Below, in pieces: positions 15,912 through 25,500 of a stretch of DNA of 46,152 bases; within the stretch, counting starts at the first letter, position 1, and each line of letters starts with the position of its first letter. The position numbers and the translations under genes were made by a program. Under the pieces are notes generated by a model. It did no database searches. It saw nothing but the letters and a program-made list of their open reading frames with translations, and was not told the origin of the DNA. Location: the NCBI GenBank assembly GCA_944324475.1, contig CALUWK010000011.1:1-46152 (forward strand). The letters are read 5' to 3'. Origin of the DNA: Candidatus Gastranaerophilales bacterium (lineage in GTDB: Bacteria > Cyanobacteriota > Vampirovibrionia > Gastranaerophilales > Gastranaerophilaceae).

Positions 15912-17150
15912 TTATTTTTTAAACACTAAAACTGCATTGCATCCTCCAAAACCAAATGAGTTTGACAATACCGTGTTAATCTCTTTTTTTCGTGCTTTAT
16001 GCGGGACATAATCCAGATTTGCGACCTCAGGATCTTGTTCATCTAGATTTATTGTTGGTGGTACAATGCCGTCTATCATTGCTTTTATTGCAATTATGGC
16101 TTCAACTGAGCCTGCTCCTCCTAGCATGTGCCCTGTCATTGATTTTGTTGAGGAGACAAGAAGTTTTGTATTTTGAGTTTTATCTCCAAAAACTTTTGCT
16201 ATTGCTTTTGATTCTGCTATGTCTCCTACATGTGTTGAAGTGCCATGGGCATTAATATAATCTATATCTTCGGGTTTTAAACCAGCATCTTTAAGGGCTA
16301 GGTTCATAGCTAATATAGCGCCGTTTCCTTCGGGATCCGGTGCTACCATATCGTAAGCATCTGATGATTGCCCATATCCAACTAGTTCTGCATAAATTTT
16401 TGCACCACGTTTAATTGCATGTTCTCTTTCTTCAAGAATTAATATTCCTGCTCCTTCTGACATAATAAAACCATCTCTTTTTGTGTCATAGGGGCGTGAA
16501 GCTTTTTTGGGATCCTCATTTGCTTTTGATAAAGTTTTTGCAGAAGTGAATGCTCCAATACCCATATCACATATGCCGGCTTCGGCTCCACCTGCAACCA
16601 TTATATCTGCATCATTGCACTGTATCGCCCTTGCTGCGTCTCCAATGGAGTGAGCGCCTGTGGCACAGGCAGTTACAACGGATTTTGACATGCCTCTAAG
16701 CCCATATTTAATTGAAATTTTACCCGCCGCCATATTTGTTATCATCATAGGTACCATAAATGGTGAGCATTTATGGTACCCTCTTGTCTGCATTATTTCA
16801 TGATTTTTTTGTATGGTTTCAAGCCCGCCTGCTGCAGAGCCTGCAATTACACCTATTCTTGTTAAATCTTCTTTTTCAAGATTAAGTTTTGAATCTTCCA
16901 TTGCTTCTGTTGCAGCTACAACCGAACATAAGATAAATTTATCCATTCTTCTTGCATCTTTAGGGTCAACATATTTTGAACAATCAAAGTCTGGAACTTG
17001 CCCGCCGATATGGACAAGGTGTTTTTCTAAATCTAAATTGAGGTATCTTATACCGCTTTCGCCTTTTTTTAAATTATTCCACAGTGTCTCGACACCAACT
17101 CCAAAAGGTGATACGCATCCCATACCGGTTATTACGACTCTTCTTTTCAT
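15912..17150 (-). CDS. fabF: 3-oxoacyl-[ACP] synthase II
   Basis: Beta-ketoacyl-ACP synthase II, which condenses malonyl-ACP with acyl-ACP in chain elongation. The catalytic Cys lies in SVVTACATGAHSIGDAARAI at about residue 163. The two active-site His are in INAHGTSTHVGD and SSTKSMTGHMLGGAGSVEA, and the C-terminal NSFGFGGCNAVLVF is canonical. At 412 residues it is of normal length. A GGAG ribosome binding site precedes the ATG by about 12 nt. It is the last gene of a six-gene leftward operon: VOR ferredoxin, alpha, beta, gamma, fabH, fabF. No acpP lies beside it, which is unusual, since fabF often follows acpP. Confidence 0.97.
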   Translation of the reverse strand: MKRRVVITGMGCVSPFGVGVETLWNNLKKGESGIRYLNLDLEKHLVHIGGQVPDFDCSKYVDPKDARRMDKFILCSVVAATEAMEDSKLNLEKEDLTRIGVIAGSAAGGLETIQKNHEIMQTRGYHKCSPFMVPMMITNMAAGKISIKYGLRGMSKSVVTACATGAHSIGDAARAIQCNDADIMVAGGAEAGICDMGIGAFTSAKTLSKANEDPKKASRPYDTKRDGFIMSEGAGILILEEREHAIKRGAKIYAELVGYGQSSDAYDMVAPDPEGNGAILAMNLALKDAGLKPEDIDYINAHGTSTHVGDIAESKAIAKVFGDKTQNTKLLVSSTKSMTGHMLGGAGSVEAIIAIKAMIDGIVPPTINLDEQDPEVANLDYVPHKARKKEINTVLSNSFGFGGCNAVLVFKK

Positions 17151-17179
17151 ACTTTTTGTTTACTCCTTTGTTATATATT

Positions 17180-18187
17180 TTAAACTTCTTCATCCAGTGT
17201 TATTATTGCATTTGCACCGGTCATGCCTGCACCAAAAGCACTAAGCATGATTTTTGCGGGTAATTTTATTTTTCCGTTGTCAATAGATTCTCTTATTGCA
17301 ACAGGTATTGAGGCCGCTGACATATTTCCGTAGTGTTCAATATTTGAAATGACTTTTGAATTGTCTATTGTGAGTCTGTCTGCTAGAGCATCAATCATCC
17401 TTTGGTTTGATTGATGTGGTATGAAATAATCAATATCTTTTACATCAGTCTTTGTTGTTTCAAGTAATTCTTCAAGTTTGGGCGGAATAGTGTGCATAAC
17501 AAATTTGTATACATCTTTTCCTTTCATTTCTATAAAAGGTTTAATATGATTTGTTAAATCATTTAAAAGCGGACAATTCTTGCCTTGTGTTTTTAGAGTT
17601 ATATAATCTCCGCATTCTCCGTCGGAGATAAGATTGATGCCTATAATATCATCTTTTTTATCTTCGGTTGCACAAATAACCATTGCTCCTGCGCCATCTC
17701 CAAAAAGGACACAAACTGATCTATCAGTCCAGTCTGTAAATTTTGTTGTGGCATCTGTTGCAACAATCAGAATATTTTTGTATAGGCCTGATTTTATAAA
17801 AGCTCTTGCATTTTCCATTGCATATATAAAACCAGAACAAGCAGCTTTTATGTCAAAACAAGCGGCTTTTTTTGCTCCTATTGCTGCTTGTATTAAACAA
17901 GCGACTGATGGATATATATCTTCGGGGGCTGAAGCTGCGGCAATTATTAAATCTATATCTTCAGTTTTTATGCCTCTCTTTTTGGCTCTTTCAAGTGTTT
18001 TTTGAGCTGCTTTTATTCCAAGAGTGGTCGATGTATCATCTCCATCTATTATTCTTCTTTGTTTTATACCTGTTCTTGTTGTAATCCAATCATCTGAAGT
18101 GTCTAGAATTTTTGTTAAATCATCATTTGTAACTACGTTTTTTGCAACTTCAAAATCTATGGCTATTATTTTTGTATTAATTGTCAT
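17180..18187 (-). CDS. fabH: 3-oxoacyl-[ACP] synthase III
   Basis: Initiates fatty-acid synthesis by condensing an acyl-CoA primer with malonyl-ACP. The Cys-His-Asn triad is visible: Cys in IKAACSGFIYAM (about residue 115), His in DYFIPHQSNQRMID and Asn in EHYGNMSAASIP. The N-terminal DDWITTRTGIKQRR motif is intact. At 335 residues it is normal. It starts 1 bp after the VOR gamma gene ends, so translation is coupled. FabH primer choice (acetyl-CoA or branched acyl-CoA) depends on pocket residues that cannot be judged without a structural comparison. The operon partner VOR would supply branched acyl-CoA, which makes a branched-chain preference a reasonable hypothesis. Confidence 0.96.
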   Translation of the reverse strand: MTINTKIIAIDFEVAKNVVTNDDLTKILDTSDDWITTRTGIKQRRIIDGDDTSTTLGIKAAQKTLERAKKRGIKTEDIDLIIAAASAPEDIYPSVACLIQAAIGAKKAACFDIKAACSGFIYAMENARAFIKSGLYKNILIVATDATTKFTDWTDRSVCVLFGDGAGAMVICATEDKKDDIIGINLISDGECGDYITLKTQGKNCPLLNDLTNHIKPFIEMKGKDVYKFVMHTIPPKLEELLETTKTDVKDIDYFIPHQSNQRMIDALADRLTIDNSKVISNIEHYGNMSAASIPVAIRESIDNGKIKLPAKIMLSAFGAGMTGANAIITLDEEV

Positions 18188-18188
18188 T

Positions 18189-18731
18189 TTATTGCCTTTC
18201 TAGCAGATAGTTGTATCCGGTTAAATATGCTTCAAGATTTTTTTGGATAAGTTCGGTTTTGTTTTTCAAAATTTTTTCGTATGCTTCTTTAACTTTTTCT
18301 ATTGAAAAATTATCTGTGATTTTTGAAATTATACCAAGGGCGATTGAGTTTGCAATTTTTATATTGCCAAGTCTTACCGCTTCTTGAGTCATTGGAGCAA
18401 ATATGTATTTTATGTCGTCTCTAGTTTTATTTATTTTTGCAAGGGATGAATTAACTATTATTGTTCCATTTCTTTTAACTTTTGAAATAAATTTGTCAAA
18501 TGAAGTCTGATTGAGGGCAACAACTATATCTACTTCACTGTTTTGTAGAGTTAAAAGTTCATTATCCGAGGCATTTATTTCGCAGTTTACTGCTCCTCCT
18601 CTCATTTCGGCGCCATAGCAAGGGCAGAAATTTACATATTTATTGCTTAACATAAATATGTTAGCTAGAATTGTTCCTATTGATAAAACCCCTTGTCCTC
18701 CTGATCCTGATATAATAAAATTTCTAATCAT
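18189..18731 (-). CDS. 2-oxoacid:ferredoxin oxidoreductase, gamma subunit
   Basis: 180-residue gamma-domain subunit of the pyruvate/ketoisovalerate ferredoxin oxidoreductase family. The start motif MIRNFIISGSGGQGVLSIGTILANI is diagnostic, followed by PCYGAEMRGGAVNCEI and VDIVVALNQTSFDKF. This domain helps bind CoA and closes the catalytic cavity. I place the start at 18731, where homologues begin, 40 codons downstream of the longest frame; it overlaps the beta gene by 8 bp. The subunit order ferredoxin-alpha-beta-gamma is typical of VOR- and KOR-type four-subunit enzymes. Confidence 0.93.
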   Translation of the reverse strand: MIRNFIISGSGGQGVLSIGTILANIFMLSNKYVNFCPCYGAEMRGGAVNCEINASDNELLTLQNSEVDIVVALNQTSFDKFISKVKRNGTIIVNSSLAKINKTRDDIKYIFAPMTQEAVRLGNIKIANSIALGIISKITDNFSIEKVKEAYEKILKNKTELIQKNLEAYLTGYNYLLERQ

Positions 18732-19479
18732 TTTTAATGTCCTTAAATATGCCCAGTGGAAATGTTTTGGAAAGTTCGTTTTTGATTTTCTCATGCGATT
18801 CTTTTGGCGATAGTTTCCAATTAGTCGGACAGCTTGATAATATTTCAACAAAACTAAAACCTAAATTTTCGATTTGATATTCAAAAGCTTTTTTTATTGT
18901 ATTTTTAGCATTTATAATATTTTTAATATCATATAGTGCGACTCTTGCACTAAAACTTGTTCCTTCACATAAAGCTATTTGTTCTGCTGTTTTTATCGGA
19001 AATCCGTGATATTCTTTGTTTCTGCCGTTTTGGCTTGTTGTTGTAATTTGCCCCATAATTGTTGTGGGACCGAGCTGTCCTCCTGTCATCCCGTAATTTG
19101 TGTTATTAATACATATTGCAGTTATGTTTTCGCCTCTTAGAGCGCTATGCATTGATTCACTAAGACCTATTGACGCAAAATCTCCGTCTCCTTGGTATGT
19201 AAAAACAAATTTATTATCTCCATTGGCTTTATGTGCTCTTTTAACTCCGGTTGCAACGGCACATGCTCTACCATGAGGGGATTCTATGCAGTCTACATCC
19301 AAAAAGTTATATAAAAATACAGAACATCCTGATGATGCAACAGCAATAGTATTTTCTTTTAGATTAAGTTCATCAATAATTTGCGCAACGATTTTAATTG
19401 CAAGTCCATGGTCGCAACCTGGACAAAATGTAAAATCAGAATTTTCTTTTATTGTTTTTGGAGCGCTATATACTTGCAT
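18724..19479 (-). CDS. vorA: 2-oxoacid:ferredoxin oxidoreductase, beta (TPP) subunit, VOR type
   Basis: 251-residue thiamine-diphosphate subunit. The TPP motif begins at GDGDFASIGLSESMHSALR and ends at NNTNYGMTGGQLGPTT. The iron-sulfur/pyrophosphate cysteines appear in FCPGCDHG and SSGCSVF. SPHGRACAVATGVKRA closely resembles ketoisovalerate:ferredoxin oxidoreductase (VOR) and 2-oxoglutarate (KOR) enzymes. It decarboxylates a 2-oxoacid, passing electrons to ferredoxin and the acyl group to CoA. It lies between the alpha gene (14-bp overlap) and the gamma gene (8-bp overlap). Substrate specificity for branched 2-oxoacids is inferred from overall resemblance and is not proven. Confidence 0.92.
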   Translation of the reverse strand: MQVYSAPKTIKENSDFTFCPGCDHGLAIKIVAQIIDELNLKENTIAVASSGCSVFLYNFLDVDCIESPHGRACAVATGVKRAHKANGDNKFVFTYQGDGDFASIGLSESMHSALRGENITAICINNTNYGMTGGQLGPTTIMGQITTTSQNGRNKEYHGFPIKTAEQIALCEGTSFSARVALYDIKNIINAKNTIKKAFEYQIENLGFSFVEILSSCPTNWKLSPKESHEKIKNELSKTFPLGIFKDIKND

Positions 19480-20536
19480 AATGTTCCTTTATGATATTAT
19501 CTGTTGCATTTATTATTTCTTCTTCTTTTAGCCAATTTCCAACAGGTTTTCCTATGAAAGATATTCTTGCATTTGATAGTATTGCTAATCTTATATCTTT
19601 TAACATTTGCCCCATATTCATTTCAACATCTATGAAAATAGGAGTTTTTTTAGATAATTCATTTAGTTTTTTGTATGGAAAAGGGTATAATGTTTTTGGT
19701 CTAAAGAGTCCAACTTTTATGCCTTTGCTTCTGTAATAATTACAAACAGATTTAACATGTCTTGCCAGAGAACCAAAAGCAGTAAAAATTATTTGTGCAT
19801 CTTCACAAAGATATTCTTCAAAATCACATTCATCTTTTTCAATAGCTTCATATTTTTTATATATATTTATAATGTGTTGATTAAGTTTGTTTTGATTTAT
19901 TTCAAGCGAATGTATTTCTCTTGAAGGACGAGAATTTGCTCCATCGAGTCTCCAGTTTGAATTGTCAATTTGGGGATAGGGGTTGTCTGTTAATTCGGCA
20001 GGCTCTGCCATTTGCCCTAACAATCCATCAGCAAGCAGAATAACGGGATTTCTGTATTTTTGTGCTAAATAAAAAGCCTTGTATGTTAAATCAATGCATT
20101 CTTGAACATTTGTTGGTGATAATACAATAGTGTGATAATCACCGTTTCCTCCACCAACTGTTGCTTGGTTGTAGTCTCCCTGCGAGGGGAATATATAGCC
20201 TTGTCCTGGACCTGCTCTCATGACGTTTACTATTACAATGGGAAGTTCATCCGAACAGGCGTATGAAATTGTTTCTTGCATTAGAGAAACAGCACAAGAG
20301 GAGCTGGACGTCATAACTTTTGCTCCTGTTGAAGCAGCTCCAAGAGCCATATTTATTGCCGCAATTTCGGATTCTGCACACACATAGGCTAATTTATTTT
20401 TTTGCATTTCAAGGCTTAAATATTCTCCAATTTCTGTTTGAGGAGTAATAGGGTAACCAAAATAACACGTACAGCCACAGTTGAGTGCTGCTTTTGCTAT
20501 TGCGATATTACCTTTTAAAAGTTCTTTTGTATTCAT
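19466..20536 (-). CDS. vorB: 2-oxoacid:ferredoxin oxidoreductase, alpha subunit (VorB type)
   Basis: 356-residue alpha subunit. The N-terminal motif GCTCYFGYPITPQTEIGEYL and the conserved AESEIAAINMALGAASTGAKVMTSSSS are typical of the pyrimidine-binding domain. NVMRAGPGQGYIFPSQGDYNQATVGGGNGDYHTIVLSP closely follows VorB proteins (3-methyl-2-oxobutanoate dehydrogenase subunit). A C-terminal domain II (IFTAFGSLARHVKSV, LFRPKTLYPFP) completes it. Together with the beta, gamma and ferredoxin subunits it would make isobutyryl-, isovaleryl- or 2-methylbutyryl-CoA from amino-acid-derived 2-oxoacids and reduce ferredoxin. The start overlaps the ferredoxin gene stop by 4 bp (ATGA type). Confidence 0.93.
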   Translation of the reverse strand: MNTKELLKGNIAIAKAALNCGCTCYFGYPITPQTEIGEYLSLEMQKNKLAYVCAESEIAAINMALGAASTGAKVMTSSSSCAVSLMQETISYACSDELPIVIVNVMRAGPGQGYIFPSQGDYNQATVGGGNGDYHTIVLSPTNVQECIDLTYKAFYLAQKYRNPVILLADGLLGQMAEPAELTDNPYPQIDNSNWRLDGANSRPSREIHSLEINQNKLNQHIINIYKKYEAIEKDECDFEEYLCEDAQIIFTAFGSLARHVKSVCNYYRSKGIKVGLFRPKTLYPFPYKKLNELSKKTPIFIDVEMNMGQMLKDIRLAILSNARISFIGKPVGNWLKEEEIINATDNIIKEHYASI

Positions 20537-20745
20537 TCTTTATGAACTTCCGTTATAGCTATTTCAGGACACATAATAGCGCATTGACTACATCCCAGAC
20601 ATTGGTTTTCTTTATCATCAAATTCAACGATAAATTCACCTGTTTTTCCTATTTCATTGCTTTTTTTGATAAGACCTTTAGGGCAGACATCTATACATAA
20701 ATAGCAAGATTTACACTTGTTTTTGTTTAATTTTATATATGACAT
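20533..20745 (-). CDS. 2-oxoacid:ferredoxin oxidoreductase, ferredoxin (delta) subunit
   Basis: 70-residue (or 79 from ATG 20772) 2[4Fe-4S] ferredoxin subunit. Two cluster motifs are present: CKSCYLCIDVCPKG and CLGCSQCAIMCPE, each CxxCxxCxxxCP. It takes electrons from the catalytic subunits and passes them to soluble ferredoxin. The ATG at 20745 (MSYIKLNKNKC) matches where homologues begin. The ATG at 20772 is also possible because TATATT lies 7 nt upstream and no SD serves either start well. It is the first gene of the VOR-fabH-fabF operon and is divergent from the sugar porter across 68 bp (from 20772). Confidence 0.9.
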   Translation of the reverse strand: MSYIKLNKNKCKSCYLCIDVCPKGLIKKSNEIGKTGEFIVEFDDKENQCLGCSQCAIMCPEIAITEVHKE

Positions 20746-20828
20746 CAGACCTAGTCCCCATAATTTACCCATGTGTCTAAATATATTGTCTCACAAAATA
20801 AAAAAAAGTGAATTTGTAAATTAAATGG

Positions 20829-20834
20829 TATAAT
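20829..20834 (+). promoter_or_regulatory. extended -10 element of the sugar porter gene
   Basis: TATAAT preceded by TGG (extended -10) ends 6 nt before the ATG at 20841. No Shine-Dalgarno sequence is present, so the mRNA is probably leaderless. Confidence 0.6.
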
Positions 20835-20840
20835 GAACAT

Positions 20841-22169
20841 ATGAGAAATTATTTATTTTTATATTTTTGTGCTCTAACTGCTTCTTTGGGAGGTTTGTTG
20901 AGCGGGTACGATACAGGAGTTATTTCAGGTGCTTTGTTGTATATTGGGCAAAGCTTTGAGCTTACTCCTTCTTTACTTGGATTTTTGGTAAGTTCAGTGT
21001 CAATTGGAGCTGTAGTCGGTGCATTGATTAATGGTGCCCTGATTGATAAAATAGGCAGAAAAAAAATCCTTTTAATTACAGCTTTTGTTTTCATTGTAGC
21101 TTCTGTTTTTTGTTATTTATCCCAAAATATAATTGAACTTATTTTATCAAGAATGTTGATAGGATGTGCGGTTGGAGCGGTTAGTTTTGCCGGTCCTTTG
21201 TATTTATCCGAGATTTCAATTAAGGAAAAAAGAGGTGAAATTGTTTCTTTTCATCAACTGGCAATTACTTTTGGAATACTCTTTTCGTATTTAACTAATT
21301 ATTTTTGTGCAAATTTAGATGATAATTGGCGTATTATGCTTCTTGTGGGTGCGTTTCCTGCAATTATTTTATTTATTGCTATGATATTTTTTCATGATAC
21401 TCCTCGTTGGTATGTTACCAAGGGTAAAATTGAAAAAGCAAAATCTGTTTTAAAGAGAATAGATAGTAAAATGGATGTGGATTGTGAAATTAGTAATATT
21501 AAAAACACTCTTGAGGAAAGTGAAAAAATAAAGTTTGAAAAAAAATTAATTATGCCTTTTGTAATTGGAATAGGTATTATGTTTGCTCAAATTGCAACAG
21601 GTATAAACGCAATAATATATTATGCCCCCACTATATTTAAAATGGTAGGTTTTTCTTCAAATCAAGATGTTTTGTTTGCAACAATTTTTATTGGTTTAAT
21701 TAATTTTCTTATGACTTTTGTTGCAATAGTACTCGTTGATAAAATTGGAAGAAAACCCCTTTTGTATATTGGTTTATCTGGTATGCTTGTTAATCTTTTG
21801 ATTTTAGCTGTGACATTTTGTTTCGATTTTATGTTTGCTAAGTATCTTGCTGTTATTTGTTGTGCTTTATATATTGTGTCTTTTTCAATGTCGCTGGGAC
21901 CTGTTGGGTTGTTGTTGGTTGCCGAGGTTTTTCCGTTGAGATATCGGGGAAGTGCTATGAGCATAGCCATTCTTTCAAATTTTGTGTTTAACTTTGTAGT
22001 AACGGGACTATTTCCTATTTCTTTGCATAAAGTTGGTGGATGCGCAACATTTTTGGTGTTTGCTTTGATTTGTGTTATTTCAATTTTGTTTGTTAAATAT
22101 ATAGTTCCAGAGACTAAGGGAGTTAGTCTTGAAGAAATTGAAGAAAAAATGGGCAAATTTATGAGTTAA
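20841..22169 (+). CDS. sugar porter (MFS, SP family)
   Basis: 442-residue 12-helix major facilitator of the sugar porter family, related to XylE/AraE/GalP proton symporters. Signatures are GGLLSGYDTGVISGALLYI in helix 1, GALIDKIGRKKIL between helices 2 and 3, SRMLIGCAVGAVSFAGPLYLSEISIKEKRGEIVS with helices 4-5, and HDTPRWYV in the central loop. QIATGINAIIYYAPTIF in helix 7 and VPETKGVSLEEIEE at the C-terminus (PETKG motif) complete the set. It imports a pentose or hexose with H+; the exact sugar is not predictable, and no sugar-catabolic genes flank it. The last 11 bp overlap the convergent 131-residue gene. Confidence 0.95.
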   Translation: MRNYLFLYFCALTASLGGLLSGYDTGVISGALLYIGQSFELTPSLLGFLVSSVSIGAVVGALINGALIDKIGRKKILLITAFVFIVASVFCYLSQNIIELILSRMLIGCAVGAVSFAGPLYLSEISIKEKRGEIVSFHQLAITFGILFSYLTNYFCANLDDNWRIMLLVGAFPAIILFIAMIFFHDTPRWYVTKGKIEKAKSVLKRIDSKMDVDCEISNIKNTLEESEKIKFEKKLIMPFVIGIGIMFAQIATGINAIIYYAPTIFKMVGFSSNQDVLFATIFIGLINFLMTFVAIVLVDKIGRKPLLYIGLSGMLVNLLILAVTFCFDFMFAKYLAVICCALYIVSFSMSLGPVGLLLVAEVFPLRYRGSAMSIAILSNFVFNFVVTGLFPISLHKVGGCATFLVFALICVISILFVKYIVPETKGVSLEEIEEKMGKFMS

Positions 22170-22554
22170 GATATTTTTTGTAAGCAAATTCTGCTGAGCT
22201 TAATATTTTTGGTATATTTTTTTCATTTCCCAAGAAATCGAGTATTTCTTGTTTATTTCCTCTTTTTAATACCATACTTATCATGTTTTCTTCTTCTTCT
22301 ATTTCGTATGCAACAGAAAGCACTCTTTCATCAGGCGAATTTTTGTCGGCAGAAGGTGAAACATATAATATGTATTTGTCATTTTTATCAACAAAACATT
22401 CATAAATAGTGTTGAATTTACCTTCTTGAGTAATTTCAAGTCTGCTTTTTGTGTATAATTTATTGGCAGCTTCTTTTGCTATGTCTTTCATTGATTTTTC
22501 CATAGTTTGACCTTTAAAATTAGTTTTTATAGTGTAGTTATTTTTTATTTTCAT
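22159..22554 (-). CDS. 131-residue hypothetical protein, candidate partner/immunity of the giant EF-hand protein
   Basis: Small soluble protein with no family I recognise. The N-terminus carries the TNFKG motif (residues 11-15) seen in other proteins here. The rest looks like an alpha+beta fold: a helix (MKDIAKEAANKLYTKS), then strands (LEITQEGKFNTIYECFVDKNDKYILYVSP and RVLSVAYEIEEEENMISMVLKRG), then helices. Its ATG lies 16 bp inside the 3' end of the giant gene, so the two are co-transcribed and probably translationally coupled. A small gene directly after a large multidomain gene with a C-terminal nucleotide-synthetase domain is the usual place for an immunity protein, antitoxin or dedicated chaperone. 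That role is inferred from position only. Confidence 0.7.
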   Translation of the reverse strand: MKIKNNYTIKTNFKGQTMEKSMKDIAKEAANKLYTKSRLEITQEGKFNTIYECFVDKNDKYILYVSPSADKNSPDERVLSVAYEIEEEENMISMVLKRGNKQEILDFLGNEKNIPKILSSAEFAYKKYLNS

Positions 22555-25500
22555 GTTTCATTTTCTCCACTCTTGTATGTAAATCCATTACACCATCAAG
22601 ACTCATTATGTATAGCTCTTCTTGTGAAAGATTTGAAGACAGACCTGTGTAACTTTCTACGTTTGGAAATTCTGCGTTTATTCCTAGTTCTTGTTTTCTT
22701 CCTGATATGTAAATTTCATTGTAGTAGCTGTAAAATTCGTTTAATAGGTCTGAATTTTTGTTTAATTTGTCAATGTTGCGTATTTTTTCGATTACTTCTT
22801 TTAAATCATCATATATTGGATCTGATACTGTTTCTTTGTCATTTATTATATCATAAATGATATGTTCTGTTTCTGCTATTTTATTCAATACGGAACTTCT
22901 GAATTGCAATTCTGTTTGTTGGTTATACGAATTTACTACATTAAATTGTGCTCCTGTGTATCCGCTCTTTTTTATTCCTGAGTCGTTTGTTGTTATGGTT
23001 GCACTTTTTGTTGGGATTGTGCTTTTAAATTCGCTTTGTGATATTGAATCAAATAAATATTCTTCTCCGTGGCTATCTACTCTGATTTCATATTGACTAA
23101 TTTCGGGGTGTTTTTTTGTAAAATTATAGATTTTTTGGTACAAAACTTCATATGCTTTTTGTATTTGTTCTACTTGTCCTGCACTAAGGTATGGAATTCC
23201 GTTTGCGCCGGAGTAATTATTAATTTCACTTATTATAATATCTTCATTAATTATGCTTTCGCATAGTTTGTCAACAAATCCTTGAGTTTGTAGTTCTGCA
23301 AGAGCGCCAATAACTTCATTTTCTATACCTTGAAAATATGTAATTTTGTCTTGTGGAATATTTGATGTGTCTCCTTGAAGGTATCTGCACATAAAATCAA
23401 GGTCACTTGCAGTATTTAAGCCTTCTATGTTTAATTTTGATAATGTATCGGGTGTTAATTCGCTTTCGTTGATTACAATTCTTATACCTTGACTGTCGCC
23501 AACTGCAGCTCTAGCTTCCGCTATGCTTGTTGGAGCATCAATTTTAAATTCAAGAATCTTGTTTTTTAACTTGCTAAATGTTGAATCAACACTTTTTGCC
23601 CTGCCGGATATTGTAGCTGTGCCTGATTGAGCTATATATATGCCATCAGAATTTTTAGAAATATCTCCGTTGATTTTTATGTCAAAACATTTTGCTATTT
23701 CTTCTAAGGTATCAAGTGTATATGTTCCACTTGCATGCTCTTGAGCAAGTTCACTTGCAAGTTCTAGTGTATGTTCGTATGTTGCTCCTCTTGCAATTAT
23801 ATCTTCTGCTGCTGCAAGTTTTTCCGGAGTTATTGTTATTCCTTTTTTTCTTGCTTTTTCTAATGCTTCATTAAATGTTTTTCTTGCATAGTATTCATAC
23901 GTATCCGGAATGTTTGTTGCTTTTGCACTGCTTTCAAAAGATATATCACTTGCTAAGCTTGAATCAAATGTATCCGGTCTTGTTGTTTGGATATCTGTAG
24001 TTTCAACTATTCCTTGACTGCTTTCAAAAGATATATCACTTGCTAAGCTTGAATCAAATGTATCCGGTCTTGTTGTTTGGATATCTGTAGTTTCAACTAT
24101 TCCTTGACTGCTTTCAAATGCCACATCTTTTGCGGGTGTTAAATCTTGTGCATCGGGTTTAGTTGTTTCAATACTAACGTCGCTACTGTACCTTGATGCA
24201 ATTGCTTTATACCCCCTTATACCACTTATAATATCCAATAATCCTGCAAGGCCGTTTCCACTTAAATTAATGTCGCCTGTTGTAATATAATCGGTTGCAA
24301 TGCTTAATCCTACATCGGCACCTGTTTCTACTATGGTCCCCATTATTGAAGCTGATTTTAAACTAATTTTTTTGTTTAAAAGTAAATCTTTTATTTTTGA
24401 GCCAAGTTGTGAAGATGCTTTTCCTATTCCCATACCGACTGCAATCATTGCTGCTTCATATGCGGTTTCTTCTAACCATGATTTCCAGTCATCTTCTTTT
24501 GAATTTGTTAATATATTAATACCATCAATCGTGTTATCTATTCCTGCTCCAACTAGAGCACCAATGCCTGCGGGAGGAAAAATAAAACTTAAGCCTATTG
24601 AACCCATGGAGATTATCATAGAAAGCTTGTCTGCATAGCTATCCATATCATTTATATAATTGCTAAGTGTATTTTGTAATTCACTGTCTCCTATTGCAAG
24701 ATTATACGATTCAAAATATTGTTCATATACTTCTTCAAGGCTAAGTCCGTTCGTTTCTTCAAAACTTTTTTCAAATCTGTTCGTTAGAATATTATTTAAT
24801 TTTACATCTTGATTTATTTGGTAAAAAATATTTTCAAAGGTATTTGATAAATTAGAATATTGTATAAATTCATTATTATTTTGATTTTCAGATAAATCTT
24901 CTAGTTTAGAAGGATTATATATAAATTCTCTTAGCCCGTTTTTTTCTGTGTATTCTCCTAAATAATCTAAAATGTAGTCATTTTGATTATTTGCTTCAAT
25001 TCCGATTACATATTCAATTTCTCCTTCGTCATTTAATCTTGCATTTATTGATCTAATTGTGCTATTTTCTCCGATTTGGTTTGTAATTATACCTTCAGTA
25101 TCTTCTTCATTCAAAATAGAATTATAGTAGTTGTTAAATTGTTCTATTGCACTTTGTGTGTCATTATCATTTAAAATTAAAAATTGCTCAAATGTGTCCT
25201 CGAGACTTTTTTCGCTTAAACTGTTTTGTAACTCCATTGCAGTGTAATATCCGGCATTTGCACTTGTGTACAGATAGTTTTTTTGTATAAAATCTTCTAT
25301 ATTTTCTGCATTATATTCAACTCCATTTAGAAATTTATATGTGGAATTAAAATCTGTTCCAATGGTTGTATTAAAGTAATTTTCATCTGTTATTTTAGCT
25401 TCATCTAATTTATAATTAAAAATTAATAGTGGATTTGAGCTAAAATCTATAAGATCATCTAGTTTTTGTGGTTCACTTTCTCCTATATTGATTAATAATT

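Noticed and set aside
16813-17244. 143-residue plus-strand ORF opposite fabF/fabH
   Set aside because: It is antisense to well-conserved fabF and its sequence is low-complexity; a shadow frame.
21662-22156. 164-residue minus-strand ORF opposite the sugar porter
   Set aside because: Antisense to a conserved transporter, no ribosome site, Thr/Ile-rich composition typical of a shadow frame.
23927-24118. CRISPR-like array
   Set aside because: The units are contiguous, in frame and 90 bp long, without spacers; they are coding tandem repeats.
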